From the NCBI RefSeq assembly GCF_001612845.1, contig NZ_BDBF01000007.1, forward strand, positions 184,749 to 248,748: a stretch of 64,000 nt of DNA, written 5' to 3'. Positions within the stretch are counted from its first letter, which is position 1. Every line of letters begins with the position of its first letter. This document shows, piece by piece, positions 1 through 11,041 of this stretch. The DNA comes from Nocardia elegans NBRC 108235. Lineage in GTDB: Bacteria > Actinomycetota > Actinomycetes > Mycobacteriales > Mycobacteriaceae. The position numbers and the translations under genes are program-made. Below the pieces are notes generated by a model. It was not told where the DNA came from. It made no database searches and saw only the letters and a program-made list of their open reading frames with translations.

Positions 1-878
1 GGATCCCAGTTGTGAATGCCCTCGGTGTAGTGCCACATCCGGTCGCGGTTCACGATGCGCCCGCCGGCCGATTCGGAGATCGCGAGCATGCGGCCGTCGA
101 CATGGGCGGGCACGCCGGAGATCATGGTCTGCGGGCAGGGGCCGAGCCGTTCGGTGGGCCAGTTCTTCCGGATCAGGTCGTGGTTGTGGCCGATGCCGCC
201 GGAGGACACCAGCACCGCCGGGGCGCGGAATTCGAACTCGCCCACCGTTGTTCGCGACGAGGCCACGCCTCGATCCAGGTCGCTCGGTTCCAGCACGCTG
301 CCCCGGACGCCGACCACCGCGTCGTCCTCGACGATCAGATCGTCGACCCGGTGCCGGAACGCGAATTCGACCAGTCCGCGCTGCTCCGCGGCCAGTATCG
401 GTTCCAGGAAGACGCGCAGCACCTCCGGCCCGGTACCCCAGGTGAGGTGGAAGCGCGGCACCGAATTGCCGTGCCCGTCGGCGGTGGCTCCGCCGCGTTC
501 GGCCCAGCCGACCAGGGGAGTGACCCGCAACCCCAGATCGTGCAGGTACTGACGCTTTTCTCCGGCGGCGAACTCGACGTAGGCGCGCGCCCACCGGCGC
601 GCCCAGTGGTCTTCGTCGTCGCGATCGAATCCGGCCGAACCCAGCCAGTCCTGCCAGGCCAGCGCGAAGGAGTCCTTGATGCCGAGGCGTCGCTGCTCGG
701 GACTGTCGACGAGGAACAGTCCACCCAGCGACCAGAAAGCCTGCCCGCCGAGGTTGTTGCGATTCTCCTGGTCGAGAACCAGTACCCGCCGTCCTGCCCG
801 GGTCAGTTCATAGGTGGCCACCAGTCCGGCCAGCCCGGCTCCGACGACGATGACATCCGGCTGTTGTGACGGCGCCAC
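1..878 (-). CDS. FAD-binding dehydrogenase, 3' end outside the window
   Basis: Partial gene: 292 N-terminal residues are visible and the C-terminus lies beyond the left edge. The protein opens with a Rossmann nucleotide-binding strand (VIVVGAGLAGL, GxGxxG at residues 13-18) and has an acidic end of strand 2 (VLVLDQE). Further on come a GGQAFWSLGG stretch and VLVSSGGIGHN. These suit the fumarate reductase/3-ketosteroid dehydrogenase-like FAD flavoproteins that oxidise or reduce a C=C bond in a lipophilic substrate. GTG start at 878, preceded by a strong GGAGGAG ribosome site 5 bases upstream. It is divergent from the YcaQ-type gene. The substrate cannot be told from this part. Confidence 0.85.
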   Translation of the reverse strand, partial: MAPSQQPDVIVVGAGLAGLVATYELTRAGRRVLVLDQENRNNLGGQAFWSLGGLFLVDSPEQRRLGIKDSFALAWQDWLGSAGFDRDDEDHWARRWARAYVEFAAGEKRQYLHDLGLRVTPLVGWAERGGATADGHGNSVPRFHLTWGTGPEVLRVFLEPILAAEQRGLVEFAFRHRVDDLIVEDDAVVGVRGSVLEPSDLDRGVASSRTTVGEFEFRAPAVLVSSGGIGHNHDLIRKNWPTERLGPCPQTMISGVPAHVDGRMLAISESAGGRIVNRDRMWHYTEGIHNWD

Positions 879-1004
879 GGGTACTCCTCCGCGTTCGGGC
901 GATTTGGATACATTCGTGTATCGAACGTGTTCAAGGTAGCAGATTCGAGCCGTCCCGAGCCCGGCTCCGCCATATCTGTCGGTGGCCCATGGCAGATTCG
1001 GTGC

Positions 1005-2294
1005 GTGCGCACCATCACCTCCGCCGCGGCCCGCCGGGCCGCGCTCGCCGCCCAGGGATTCGCCACCACCGCCCGTGACCGGACGGACGGCGCGGGAGGT
1101 TCGTCGACGCGCCGCGCGGTGCTCGGAGTCGTCCGCAATACCAAACTGCTGCAATTGGATTCGGTCGCCGCGGTGGTCCGCGCGCATTACGCGCCGGTGT
1201 TCGCCCGGATCGGCGCCTACGATCGTTCGCTGCTCGACGAGTCGATATGGGATCACAGTGCGCGGCGGCCGCGGCGGCTCGTGGAGTACTGGGCACACGA
1301 GGCGGCGCTGATTCCGGTGGAGGATTGGCCGCTGCTGCGATGGCGGATGGCCGGGTACGCCCACGGCCGCTGGGGTGGGGCGCGCCGGGTGCTCGACGAG
1401 AATCCCGACCTGCCCGGGCGGGTGCTGAGCGTGATCGACGAGGTCGGCGCGTGCACCGCGGCGGAGGTGGAACGCCAGCTCGAGTTGAATCGCCCTCGGC
1501 GCAAGGATCATTGGGGCTGGAACCACAGCGACACCAAGGTGGTGTGCGAGATGTTGTTCGCCACCGGGGAGCTCTCGGTGGACAAGCGCGTGGGTTTTCA
1601 GCGGCACTACGACCTCACCGAGCGCGTGCTGCCGCCCGAGGTCGTCGGCCGCCGCGTCGACGAACCGGATGCGGTGCGCGAACTGGTCCTGCGGGCCGCC
1701 GACGCCTTGGGTGTGGCCACCGAGACCGATCTGCGCGACTACTACCGGCTGCATCGGCGGCAATGTGAACCCGCGCTGGCCGAGTTGGTCGACGCGGGAG
1801 AGCTCGAGCCGGTGCGGGTGGACGGCTGGGACAAGCCGGCTTATCTGCGTACCGGGACGCGGATCCCGCGGCGGGTCGAGGGCGCCGCACTGCTGTGCCC
1901 GTTCGACCCGCTGATCTTCTTCCGGCCGCGCACCGAGCGGCTGTTCGATTTCCACTACCGGATCGAGATCTACACCCCGGAACACAAACGGGTGCACGGT
2001 TATTACGTGTTCCCGTTCCTGCTCGACGGCGAGCTGGTGGCCCGGGTGGATCTGCGCGCGGACCGGGCGACCGGCCGGCTGCACGTGCTCGGCGCCTTCG
2101 CCGAACCCGGTCGGCCGCACGCGCGCATCGCCCACGAGCTGGCCCGGCAGCTGGAGGCGATGGCCGGGTGGCTCGAGCTCGAGACCGTGGTGGTCGGCGA
2201 GCGCGGCGATCTGGCCGCGGCGCTGGCGGTCGACGTGGCTGCCCGCGAACGGGTTTCGGTGCCGGCCGGGGTCAGGGTCGCGGAGCCCGGGTGA
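1005..2294 (+). CDS. YcaQ-type winged-helix protein (DNA glycosylase family)
   Basis: About 429 residues from the GTG at 1005; the frame is open back to an ATG at 927, so the start is uncertain and neither start has a clear ribosome site. The N-terminal LLQLDSVAAVVRAHY block and the C-terminal block LLCPFDPLIFFRPRTERLF, then YYVFPFLLDGELVARVDLRAD, are the signature regions of the HTH_42/YcaQ family. E. coli YcaQ and Streptomyces AlkX in this family unhook alkylation adducts and interstrand crosslinks. Repair activity is inferred from the family only. The 3' end overlaps the convergent transporter gene by 23 bp. Confidence 0.85.
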   Translation: MRTITSAAARRAALAAQGFATTARDRTDGAGGSSTRRAVLGVVRNTKLLQLDSVAAVVRAHYAPVFARIGAYDRSLLDESIWDHSARRPRRLVEYWAHEAALIPVEDWPLLRWRMAGYAHGRWGGARRVLDENPDLPGRVLSVIDEVGACTAAEVERQLELNRPRRKDHWGWNHSDTKVVCEMLFATGELSVDKRVGFQRHYDLTERVLPPEVVGRRVDEPDAVRELVLRAADALGVATETDLRDYYRLHRRQCEPALAELVDAGELEPVRVDGWDKPAYLRTGTRIPRRVEGAALLCPFDPLIFFRPRTERLFDFHYRIEIYTPEHKRVHGYYVFPFLLDGELVARVDLRADRATGRLHVLGAFAEPGRPHARIAHELARQLEAMAGWLELETVVVGERGDLAAALAVDVAARERVSVPAGVRVAEPG

Positions 2295-3312
2295 TCCCGG
2301 GGACCGCCGCATCGGGGGAGGTGGTCGCGGTCCGAGCCGCCTCGGCCTCGTCCGCCGCGCGCCCCCACCGCCCGGCCAGCGCGGCGCAGGTGATCAGCTG
2401 AATCTGGTGGAAGATCATGAGCGGCAACACGATCAGGCCCACCGGATGTCCGGCGAACAGGACTGTCGCCATCGGCAGGCCGGTGGCCAGACTCTTCTTG
2501 GACCCGCAGAAGATCACCACGATGCGATCGGCCCGGTCGAATCCGAACAGCCGCGCCACTCCCGCCGTCACGCCCAGCACCACCGCCAGCAGGACGATCG
2601 CCACACCCACGACCGCCAGCAGACGACCCACGGCCAGCCCCTGCCAGACGTGTTCGACCATGCCCGCGCTGAAGGCCGCGTAGACCACCAGATACACCGA
2701 ACCGCGGTCGACGATCTTGGTAAGGGTGGTGTGCGCCAGTAGGCGATGCAGCTTCGGCCGGAGCAGCTGACCGGCGATGAACGGCAGCAGCAGCTGCACC
2801 ACGATCTGCGCGATCGACATCGGCGAGACGGTGGCGTCGCCGGTGGTCTGCATCAGGAGCATCACCAGCAGCGGTGTCAGGAACACGCCCAGCAGGTTCG
2901 ACACCGACGCGCTGACCACCGCGGCCGCGACATTGCCGCGCGCGATGGCGGTGAACGCGATCGAGGACTGCACCGTCGAGGGCAGCAGGCACAGGTAGAG
3001 CATTCCCGTGTAGAGCTCGTCGCTGAGCACCGAGGGGACCAGCAGTCGCATCGCCAGGCCGAGCAGCGGGAACAGGATGTAGGTCGCGGCGAGCACCGTC
3101 GTGTGCAGCCGCCAGTGCCGCAGGCCCGCGAGCGCCTCGCGCGGTTCGAGCCGGGTGCCGTACAGCAGGAACAACACCGCGATCGCTACCTTGGTGCCCC
3201 ACTCCAGTACGTCGGCCGCGCCGCCGCGAGCGGGCAGGATCAGGCCGATCGCCATCGCCGCGAACAAGCCCAGCAGGAACCCGTCGATACGGAGTTTGGC
3301 CAGCAACGTCAC
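2272..3312 (-). CDS. SBF-like (bile acid:sodium symporter family) membrane transporter
   Basis: 346 residues, almost entirely hydrophobic segments (about nine or ten membrane helices). Motifs LLPSTVQSSIAFTAIARGN, SVSNLLGVFLTPL and FCGSKKSLATGLP are those of the YfeH-type SBF-like subfamily of the BASS superfamily. The protein sits in the plasma membrane and probably moves a small organic anion with a cation. GTG start at 3312 with GGCGAGG just upstream. It is divergent from a LysR gene 70 bp away, so that regulator probably controls it. The substrate is unknown. Confidence 0.85.
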   Translation of the reverse strand: MTLLAKLRIDGFLLGLFAAMAIGLILPARGGAADVLEWGTKVAIAVLFLLYGTRLEPREALAGLRHWRLHTTVLAATYILFPLLGLAMRLLVPSVLSDELYTGMLYLCLLPSTVQSSIAFTAIARGNVAAAVVSASVSNLLGVFLTPLLVMLLMQTTGDATVSPMSIAQIVVQLLLPFIAGQLLRPKLHRLLAHTTLTKIVDRGSVYLVVYAAFSAGMVEHVWQGLAVGRLLAVVGVAIVLLAVVLGVTAGVARLFGFDRADRIVVIFCGSKKSLATGLPMATVLFAGHPVGLIVLPLMIFHQIQLITCAALAGRWGRAADEAEAARTATTSPDAAVPGITRAPRP

Positions 3313-3339
3313 CTCGCCACGGTACGGCGTCCACTACTG

Positions 3340-3354
3340 ATCGCCAAAGTCGAT
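3340..3354. promoter_or_regulatory. Candidate LysR box (T-N11-A)
   Basis: ATCG-N7-CGAT, an exact inverted repeat with the T-N11-A layout of LysR-type operators. It lies in the 70-bp gap between the divergent transporter and LysR genes. A second inverted repeat, CGATA-N12-TATCG, follows at 3360-3381 and runs into the LysR start region. Two sites side by side are usual for recognition and activation sites of LysR regulators. Function is inferred from position. Confidence 0.45.
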
Positions 3355-3383
3355 GGAAGCGATATCTATGAACGAGTATCGTG

Positions 3384-4238
3384 ATGAATGTGTTCGATCC
3401 GGAATTGCTGCGCACCTTCCTGGCGGTCGAACGCGCCGGCGGGTTCACCGCGGCGGGCCGCATCCTGGGCCTGCGCCAGTCCACGGTCAGCGGGCATATC
3501 GCCCGGCTCGAGCAGGCCGCCGGCCGCGAACTGATCCGACGCGACACCCGCAATCTGGCGCTGACCGCCGACGGTGCCGCGATGGTCGGTTTCGCGCGCA
3601 ACATCCTCGGCGCACAGGCCGAGGCCGACCGCTACTTCTCCGATTCCCGGCTCACGGGATTGATCCGGCTGGGTGCCTCCGACGATCTGGTCGCGCGCGA
3701 ACTGCCCGACGTCCTGCTGGAATTCCAGCGGTCGCATCCGGGTGTGGATCTGGAACTGATCGTCGGGCTCAGCGAGAACCTCAAGACGAGGATGGCGGCG
3801 GGCGAACTGGATCTGATGGTGGCCAAGCGGCTGCCGGGCGAGCGGCACGGAGAACTGCTGTGGCGCGACCGGCTGGTGTGGGCCGGGCGTTCGGGCGTCG
3901 GCGACATCGTCGATCCGGTCCCCGTGGTGACCTATCCGCCGCCGAGCCTGACCCGGCACGTGGCACTGCGCGCACTCGAGCGGGAAGGACGGACCTGGCG
4001 GATCGCCTGCGTCAGCGACAGCCAGCTGGGCCTGCGGGCCGCGGTGCTGGCCGGGCTGGGGGTCGTGGCGCACGCCGAAACCCTGCTTCCGCCAGGACTT
4101 TTCGCGATCGACGACGAGAAGCTGCCGGAATTGGGCGAGCTGGAGTTCGTGCTGCTGCGCCGGCACAGCCGGCTCTCCGAACCCGAACAGGCGCTCTGCG
4201 ACGCGATCGTCGCCGGCGCCCACCGCATGCACCGATGA
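3384..4238 (+). CDS. LysR-family transcriptional regulator
   Basis: 284 residues from the ATG at 3384 (a GTG lies one codon upstream at 3381). The N-terminal winged helix-turn-helix is plain: LLRTFLAVERAGGFTAAGRI, then LRQSTVSGHIARLEQAAG, residues about 8-60. An effector-binding domain with GLIRLGASDD and AAVLAGLGVVAHAE follows. Length is slightly short for LysR (usually 290-310). It is divergent from the SBF-like transporter, with candidate operators between the two, so it most likely controls that transporter and itself. Confidence 0.9.
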   Translation: MNVFDPELLRTFLAVERAGGFTAAGRILGLRQSTVSGHIARLEQAAGRELIRRDTRNLALTADGAAMVGFARNILGAQAEADRYFSDSRLTGLIRLGASDDLVARELPDVLLEFQRSHPGVDLELIVGLSENLKTRMAAGELDLMVAKRLPGERHGELLWRDRLVWAGRSGVGDIVDPVPVVTYPPPSLTRHVALRALEREGRTWRIACVSDSQLGLRAAVLAGLGVVAHAETLLPPGLFAIDDEKLPELGELEFVLLRRHSRLSEPEQALCDAIVAGAHRMHR

Positions 4239-4324
4239 CCACCGCGTGCCGCCTGTCACCGCCCGCACACCGTTCACGGTCACGGCGCGTATCCGCTGTC
4301 GGTGCCGGTCGTTAACCTGGTTCC

Positions 4325-6445
4325 GTGGCAGATCCCGCGACCTATCGGCCCGCACCGGGCACCATTCCCGTCGAACCCGGCGTCTACAAATTCCGGGATT
4401 CCTACGGGCAGGTGATCTATGTCGGCAAGGCCAAGAGTCTGCGCAGCCGCCTGAATTCCTACTTCGCCGATGTGTCCTCGCTGCATCCGCGCACCCGGCA
4501 GATGGTGACCACCGCCGCGAGCGTCGAGTGGACGGTGGTATCCACCGAGGTCGAGGCGTTGCAGCTGGAGTACAACTGGATCAAGGAATTCGATCCGCGC
4601 TTCAACGTGCGCTACCGCGACGACAAGACCTACCCCATGCTCGCGGTGAGTATGAACGAGGAATATCCGCGGGTGTTCGTCTATCGGGGCGCTCGCAAGA
4701 AGGGCGTGCGGTATTTCGGGCCGTACGCCCACGCCTGGGCCATCCGCGAGACGGTGGATCTGCTGTTGCGGGTGTTCCCGGTGCGGACGTGTTCGGCGGG
4801 AGTGTTCAAGCGCCACACGCAGATCGGGCGTCCGTGCCTGCTCGGCTACATCGACAAATGTTCGGCACCCTGTATCGGCCGGGTCGACGCCGACGAGCAC
4901 CGCCGCATCGCGGAGGACTTCTGCGACTTCCTGTCCGGCCGCACCGACCGCATGGTGCGGGAGCTGGAACGCCGAATGCAGTCCGCCGCAGCGGATCTGG
5001 ACTTCGAGACCGCCGCACGCCTGCGCGACGACGTCGCCGCGCTCAAACGCGCACTGGAGAAGCAGGCGGTCGTGCTGGGCACCGGCACCGACGCGGACGT
5101 GATCGCCTTCGCCTCCGACGAACTCGAGGTCGCGGTGCAGATCTTCCACGTGCGCGACGGGCGGGTGCGCGGCCAGCGCGGCTGGGTGGTCGACAAATCC
5201 GGCGACGCCGTCGACCTGAACTGGGCCGGTACCGAAGACGCCGCGGGCGCCGCGCCGATCGACCAGGGTGCCCGGGGGCCGAGTGAGCTGGCCGCGCTGG
5301 TGGAACAGTTCGTCACCCAGTTCTACGGCGAACAGGCCGCCTTCGCCGAGCACACCGATACCGAGACTCCCGCGACCGCGGTTCCGCGCGAGGTTCTGGT
5401 GCCGGAGTTGCCCGGTGATCCGGAGCAGGTGCAGGGCTGGCTGTCGGGGCTGCGCGGCTCTTCCGTGGCGCTGCGGGTGCCGCAGCGCGGCGACAAGAAG
5501 GCGCTGATGGAGACCGTGCAACGCAATGCGCAGGAGGCGCTGGCCCAGCACAAACTCAAGCGCGCCGGCGATCTGACCGCGAGATCGGCCGCGCTGCAAG
5601 GTATTCAGGACGCCCTCGATCTCGACAGCGCTCCGCTGCGCATCGAATGTGTCGACATCAGCCACGTGCAGGGCACCGATGTCGTGGCCTCGCTGGTGGT
5701 GTTCGAGGACGGGTTGCCGCGCAAATCGGAATACCGGCACTACACGATCAAGGAGGCCGCGGGCGAGGGCCGCTCCGACGACGTGGCCAGCATCGCCGAG
5801 GTCACCCGGCGCCGGTTCTATCGGCTGCGCAAGGAACTCGACGAAATCAGTGCGGCGGCGACGGCGGAGGCCGGTGCGGCCGAGCACGCGGGCGGGACCG
5901 GTGCTCCACATCCGCAGGCCGGCGCCGCGGCGATCGCCACCGCCGAGGCCGAACCCGCTGATCTGCCGCCCGGCATCGATCCGGCCACCGGGCGGCCGCG
6001 CAAATTCTCCTATCCGCCGAACCTGTACGTCGTCGACGGCGGCGCCCCGCAGGTGGCGGCCGCGGCGGAGGTGCTCGACGAACTCGGCATCACCGACGTC
6101 GCGGTGATCGGGCTGGCCAAACGCCTGGAGGAGGTGTGGGTGCCGGGCGAGTCCGACCCGGTGATCATGCCCCGCACCAGCGAATCGCTGTTCCTGCTGC
6201 AACGCGTGCGTGACGAGGCGCACCGATTCGCCATCACCTTCCATCGCAGCAAACGTTCGCGCCGGATGACCGCCTCGGCCCTCGATTCGGTGCGGGGGCT
6301 GGGCGAGGCGCGCCGCACCGCACTGGTGACCCACTTCGGATCGGTGGCCAAACTCAAGCAGGCTACGGTGGAGGAAATCACGGAGGTGCCCGGTATCGGG
6401 GTGGCGACGGCCAAGGCCGTGCTCGCGGCCCTCAACTCCGAATGA
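4325..6445 (+). CDS. uvrC: Excinuclease ABC subunit C
   Basis: 706 residues. UvrC makes the 3' and 5' incisions in nucleotide excision repair once UvrAB has loaded on damage. The domains are in normal order: GIY-YIG nuclease ([20 protein letters not shown], about residues 18-37), a cysteine region, a UVR motif (about 205-245), an RNase H-like nuclease with [18 protein letters not shown], and C-terminal helix-hairpin-helix repeats. It is longer than typical UvrC (about 610-680) because of an Ala/Gly/Pro-rich insert near residues 515-555, between the RHYTIK block and YVVDGG. GTG start at 4325 with a weak ribosome site. The rapZ-yvcK-whiA genes follow, as in mycobacteria. Confidence 0.97.
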   Translation: MADPATYRPAPGTIPVEPGVYKFRDSYGQVIYVGKAKSLRSRLNSYFADVSSLHPRTRQMVTTAASVEWTVVSTEVEALQLEYNWIKEFDPRFNVRYRDDKTYPMLAVSMNEEYPRVFVYRGARKKGVRYFGPYAHAWAIRETVDLLLRVFPVRTCSAGVFKRHTQIGRPCLLGYIDKCSAPCIGRVDADEHRRIAEDFCDFLSGRTDRMVRELERRMQSAAADLDFETAARLRDDVAALKRALEKQAVVLGTGTDADVIAFASDELEVAVQIFHVRDGRVRGQRGWVVDKSGDAVDLNWAGTEDAAGAAPIDQGARGPSELAALVEQFVTQFYGEQAAFAEHTDTETPATAVPREVLVPELPGDPEQVQGWLSGLRGSSVALRVPQRGDKKALMETVQRNAQEALAQHKLKRAGDLTARSAALQGIQDALDLDSAPLRIECVDISHVQGTDVVASLVVFEDGLPRKSEYRHYTIKEAAGEGRSDDVASIAEVTRRRFYRLRKELDEISAAATAEAGAAEHAGGTGAPHPQAGAAAIATAEAEPADLPPGIDPATGRPRKFSYPPNLYVVDGGAPQVAAAAEVLDELGITDVAVIGLAKRLEEVWVPGESDPVIMPRTSESLFLLQRVRDEAHRFAITFHRSKRSRRMTASALDSVRGLGEARRTALVTHFGSVAKLKQATVEEITEVPGIGVATAKAVLAALNSE

Positions 6446-6549
6446 CGTCTCGGTCACGGCTCGGTTTCGCCGGCGGTGCGCGCTCCGCCGCGGCCGGTCG
6501 GGGCGGGCAGGATGATCGAATGGCAGCCACGGACGGAACCCGATAGGAC

Positions 6550-7491
6550 ATGACGAGCGTCGAATCGAACCCCAACGCGAGTACCGGCATCCGGCCGCGG
6601 CCCGATGCGCATCCGGTCGAGGTCGTCATCGTCACCGGCCTGTCCGGTGCCGGGCGCGGCACCGCCGCCCGAGTCCTCGAAGACCTCGGCTGGTACGTCG
6701 CGGACAATCTGCCGCCGGAACTGATCGGCCGGCTGATCGAACTCGGTGCCGCCGCCGATCCGCCGATCACCAAACTCGCGTTGGTCATGGACGTGCGCAG
6801 CCGCTTCTTCACCGGCGACCTGTCCGGGGTCACCGATCAGCTGCGGGCCAACGGGGTCGGCACCCGCCTGTTGTTCCTCGAGGCGTCCGACGATGTGCTG
6901 ATCCGGCGCTTCGGCTTCGCCCGCCGCCGCCACCCGTTGCAGAGCGAGAGCGCCGACGGCACCCTCTCGGCCGGGATCGCCGCGGAACGCCGGGCCCTGT
7001 CGAAGGTCAAGACCGCCGCCGATCTGGTGATCGACACGACCGCGCTGTCGGTCCATCAGCTGCACCGCAAGTTGGAGGAGGCCTACGGCGGCGGCGCACC
7101 CGCGGCCCTGCAGGTGACGATCCAATCGTTCGGATTCAAATACGGTGTTCCGCTGGACGCGGACATGGTTTTCGACGTCCGATTTCTGCCGAACCCGCAT
7201 TGGATTCCGGAATTGCGGGAACATACCGGGCAGGACGCCGTGGTCAGCGAGTACGTATTGTCACGGCCCGGCGCCGACGACTATGTGAATACGTGCCGCC
7301 ATCTGGTCGACCTGACCACCAGCGGCTACCGCCAGGAGGGTAAGCGATATATGACCGTGGCAGTGGGGTGTACCGGTGGTAAGCACCGCAGCGTGGCGAT
7401 CGCCGAAGAGCTGGGTGAACTGCTGGGCCGGCCCGACAGTGCCTCGACCGATGTCGTCCGCGTGGTCCACCGGGATCTGGGGCGCGAATGA
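6550..7491 (+). CDS. rapZ: RapZ/YvcJ-type nucleotide-binding protein
   Basis: 313 residues. The P-loop reads GLSGAGRGT (residues 30-38): the invariant lysine of a textbook Walker A is replaced by arginine. I recall the same wording in mycobacterial homologues, so this is probably a lineage feature. Other conserved pieces are DNLPPELIGRL, FLEASDDVLIRRF and, in the C-terminal half, GCTGGKHRS. In enteric bacteria RapZ directs RNase E to a small RNA that controls amino-sugar synthesis; the role in actinomycetes is not settled. The stop overlaps the yvcK start (ATGA), so translation is coupled. Confidence 0.95.
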   Translation: MTSVESNPNASTGIRPRPDAHPVEVVIVTGLSGAGRGTAARVLEDLGWYVADNLPPELIGRLIELGAAADPPITKLALVMDVRSRFFTGDLSGVTDQLRANGVGTRLLFLEASDDVLIRRFGFARRRHPLQSESADGTLSAGIAAERRALSKVKTAADLVIDTTALSVHQLHRKLEEAYGGGAPAALQVTIQSFGFKYGVPLDADMVFDVRFLPNPHWIPELREHTGQDAVVSEYVLSRPGADDYVNTCRHLVDLTTSGYRQEGKRYMTVAVGCTGGKHRSVAIAEELGELLGRPDSASTDVVRVVHRDLGRE

Positions 7492-8576
7492 ACGCCGCGG
7501 ACCATAGCGACGACACCTCCGAGTCGGGAAAATCCGGCGATTCGGAAGAGCCCACTCTGGTGGCCCTGGGCGGCGGGCACGGTCTCTACGCCACCCTGAC
7601 CGCCGCCCGCCGGCTCACCGAGCGCATCACCGCGGTCGTGACCGTCGCCGACGACGGTGGATCGTCCGGGCGGCTGCGTGCCGAACTGGGCATGCTGCCG
7701 CCGGGTGATCTGCGCATGGCGCTGGCGGCCCTGGCCGAGGACCCCGACGGGGTCTGGGCGCGCACGGCGCAGCACCGCTTCGGCGGCACCGGAGCGCTGG
7801 CCGGGCATTCGGTCGGCAACCTCGTGCTGGCCGGGCTGGCCGAGGTACTCGGCGATCCGGTCGCGGCGCTCGACGAGATGGCCGCGATCCTGCGCTGCGT
7901 CGGCCGGGTGCTGCCGATGTCGCCGACCGCGCTGACCATCGAGGCCGACGTCTCCGGCCTCGAGGCCGACCCGCGGGTCAGCCGGTGTATCCGTGGCCAG
8001 GTCGCGGTGGCCACCACGCCGGGCAAGGTACGCCGGGTCCGGCTGATCCCGTCCGACCCGCCGGCCAGCCTCGAGGCCACCTCGGCGATCGAGCACGCCG
8101 ACGTGGTGGTGCTGGGTCCCGGATCCTGGTTCACCAGCGTCATTCCGCACATGCTCGTGCCGGATCTGCGGGAGGCGCTGATGCTTACCCACGCGGTGAA
8201 AGTGCTGGTCCTGAACCTGGCGGCGGAGCCCGGAGAGACCACGGGATTCTCCGCCGAACGGCACCTGCATGTATTGTCCCAGCACGCACCGGATTTCGCT
8301 GTCGACCATGTGCTGGTGGACTCCGGCTCCGTACCCGAGGGTAGGGAGCGCGAACATGTGGCAAGAGCTGCCGAACAGCTGCGTGCACGAGTAACCTTCG
8401 CTGATGTCGCCGAGGCGGGGACGGACCGGCACCACCCTGGAAAGCTAGCCGCCGCACTGGATCAGGTGATCCGCCAACCTCGGCCGGAATTGGCAGGGCT
8501 TCGAGTCGAAGGACGGCATCCGGTCCAGCAGGTGCGGTCCGTGTTGGGTGGAAAGGAGCGGGTCTCGTGGCGATGA
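7488..8576 (+). CDS. yvcK: YvcK/CofD-like gluconeogenesis factor
   Basis: 362 residues of the CofD-like fold. The start has the family signature [16 protein letters not shown] followed by [12 protein letters not shown]; later blocks include [18 protein letters not shown] and [16 protein letters not shown]. YvcK proteins bind UDP-sugars and are needed for normal envelope growth on gluconeogenic carbon in several Gram-positive bacteria, including mycobacteria (CuvA). It overlaps rapZ by 4 bp and whiA by 10 bp, so the three are one transcription unit. The nearby gap-pgk-tpiA operon fits a carbon-balance theme, though no direct link is shown. Confidence 0.95.
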   Translation: MNAADHSDDTSESGKSGDSEEPTLVALGGGHGLYATLTAARRLTERITAVVTVADDGGSSGRLRAELGMLPPGDLRMALAALAEDPDGVWARTAQHRFGGTGALAGHSVGNLVLAGLAEVLGDPVAALDEMAAILRCVGRVLPMSPTALTIEADVSGLEADPRVSRCIRGQVAVATTPGKVRRVRLIPSDPPASLEATSAIEHADVVVLGPGSWFTSVIPHMLVPDLREALMLTHAVKVLVLNLAAEPGETTGFSAERHLHVLSQHAPDFAVDHVLVDSGSVPEGREREHVARAAEQLRARVTFADVAEAGTDRHHPGKLAAALDQVIRQPRPELAGLRVEGRHPVQQVRSVLGGKERVSWR

Positions 8577-9550
8577 CAGCCGAGGTGAAAGACGAGTTGA
8601 GCCGTCTGTCCGTCTCGCAGGTGAGTGCACGCAAGGCGGAACTGTCGGCCCTACTCCGGTTCGCCGGTGGCCTGCACATCGTCGGCGGTCGGGTGATCGT
8701 CGAGGCCGAGGTCGATATGGGCTCGATCGCGCGGCGACTACGGCGCGAGATCTTCGAGCTCTACGGCTACGGATCGGATGTGCACGTGCTGGGCGCGGGT
8801 GGTTTGCGCAAGACCTCCCGATATGTCGTGCGCGTGTCCAAGGAGGGCGAGGCGCTGGCCCGCCAGACCGGATTGCTCGATGTGCGCGGCCGCCCGGTGC
8901 GTGGACTGCCCGCGCAGGTCGTCGGCGGCAGCATCGGCGATTCGGAAGCGGCCTGGCGCGGGGCCTTCCTGGCCCACGGTTCGCTCACCGAACCCGGGCG
9001 TTCCTCGGCGCTCGAGGTGAGCTGCCCCGGCCCCGAGGCGGCACTGGCCCTGGTCGGCGCGGCCCGCCGGATGGGCATCTCGGCCAAGGCCCGCGAGGTG
9101 CGTGGCACCGATCGCGTCGTGGTCCGCGACGGGGAGGCCATCGGTGCCTTGCTGACCCGGATGGGCGCCCAGGACACGCGGCTGACCTGGGAGGAACGCC
9201 GGATGCGGCGGGAGGTCCGCGCGACCGCGAACCGCCTCGCCAACTTCGACGACGCCAATCTGCGCCGCTCGGCCCGGGCCGCCGTCGCCGCCGCGGCCCG
9301 CGTGGAGCGCGCCCTGGAGATACTCGGCGAGGACGTGCCCGATCATCTGGCCGCAGCGGGACGGTTGCGCGTGCAGCACCGCCAGGCCTCGCTGGAAGAA
9401 CTCGGACAGCTGGCCGACCCGCCGATGACCAAGGACGCCGTCGCCGGGCGTATTCGCCGCCTGTTGTCCATGGCCGACCGCCGCGCCAAGGAATTGGGCA
9501 TTCCCGATACCGAATCGGCCGTCACCGCCGAACTGCTCGAAGACGCGTGA
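8567..9550 (+). CDS. whiA: Sporulation/cell division regulator WhiA
   Basis: 327 residues, the usual WhiA size. It begins [12 protein letters not shown] after a GTG-Ala start at 8567, which lies inside the end of yvcK and is led by an AAAGGAG ribosome site at 8552-8558. The N-terminal LAGLIDADG-like domain is followed by the helix-turn-helix region near residues 255-310 ([19 protein letters not shown], then IRRLLSMAD). WhiA works with WhiB in Streptomyces to start sporulation septation; in non-sporulating actinomycetes it binds DNA near division genes. A hairpin follows directly. Confidence 0.96.
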   Translation: MAMTAEVKDELSRLSVSQVSARKAELSALLRFAGGLHIVGGRVIVEAEVDMGSIARRLRREIFELYGYGSDVHVLGAGGLRKTSRYVVRVSKEGEALARQTGLLDVRGRPVRGLPAQVVGGSIGDSEAAWRGAFLAHGSLTEPGRSSALEVSCPGPEAALALVGAARRMGISAKAREVRGTDRVVVRDGEAIGALLTRMGAQDTRLTWEERRMRREVRATANRLANFDDANLRRSARAAVAAAARVERALEILGEDVPDHLAAAGRLRVQHRQASLEELGQLADPPMTKDAVAGRIRRLLSMADRRAKELGIPDTESAVTAELLEDA

Positions 9551-9557
9551 GCGGGAC

Positions 9558-9590
9558 CGGTCCCGGGTGGTCGGCATCGGCCCGGGACCG
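9558..9590 (+). terminator. Hairpin terminator after whiA
   Basis: A perfect 10-bp stem, CGGTCCCGGG paired with CCCGGGACCG, around a 13-base loop, 7 bases after the whiA stop. There is no T run, which is common for actinobacterial terminators. Confidence 0.6.
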
Positions 9591-9686
9591 TCCTCGCGAT
9601 GACGGCCCCTCGGTCGATTTCCCGGTCCGAGGGTGAATCGAGCGGTGCCGTGGTCGCGAATCCCCTTGTGCCGCACGAGCGATGTT

Positions 9687-9713
9687 TTGTCCACAGGTTC
9701 GTGGTTGTCCACA
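9687..9713 (+). promoter_or_regulatory. Two DnaA boxes in direct repeat
   Basis: TTGTCCACA occurs at 9687-9695 and again at 9705-9713, same strand, 18 bp apart. This nonamer is the preferred DnaA box of Streptomyces and mycobacteria. There is no dnaA or dnaN nearby, so this is not oriC; the pair may let DnaA control whiA or gap, or titrate DnaA. Confidence 0.6.
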
Positions 9714-9999
9714 ACCTGCGTTCGTGGCGCCTTCGCGGGCGAGCGCGGTGCGATAGGCTCTTGCTACCGAACCCACCGGCGCCGAAACAGCTGAGCCGGA
9801 ACAGGTGAAAACCCTGGCAGATGGGTATCCCCGCCGCGAATGGGCAGGGCCGGCGGCCGCGGCCGCCACGGTTCGGTGCGAGAGGCGTGAACTCACGCTC
9901 ACCGGCGCAGCGTCGGGCCGGTGAGGTCGCGGCAGGGGCGTGTCCGTGATGTTATGGCCGGGCATTAGGGTGGTCTGGCATCGGAATGAATCCGCTTGA

Positions 10000-11037
<1,038 letters not shown>

Positions 11038-11041
11038 ACCC

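Noticed and set aside
4280..6457. A 725-codon open frame on the minus strand opposite uvrC
   Set aside because: Antisense shadow of a high-GC gene; the UvrC reading has every expected domain.
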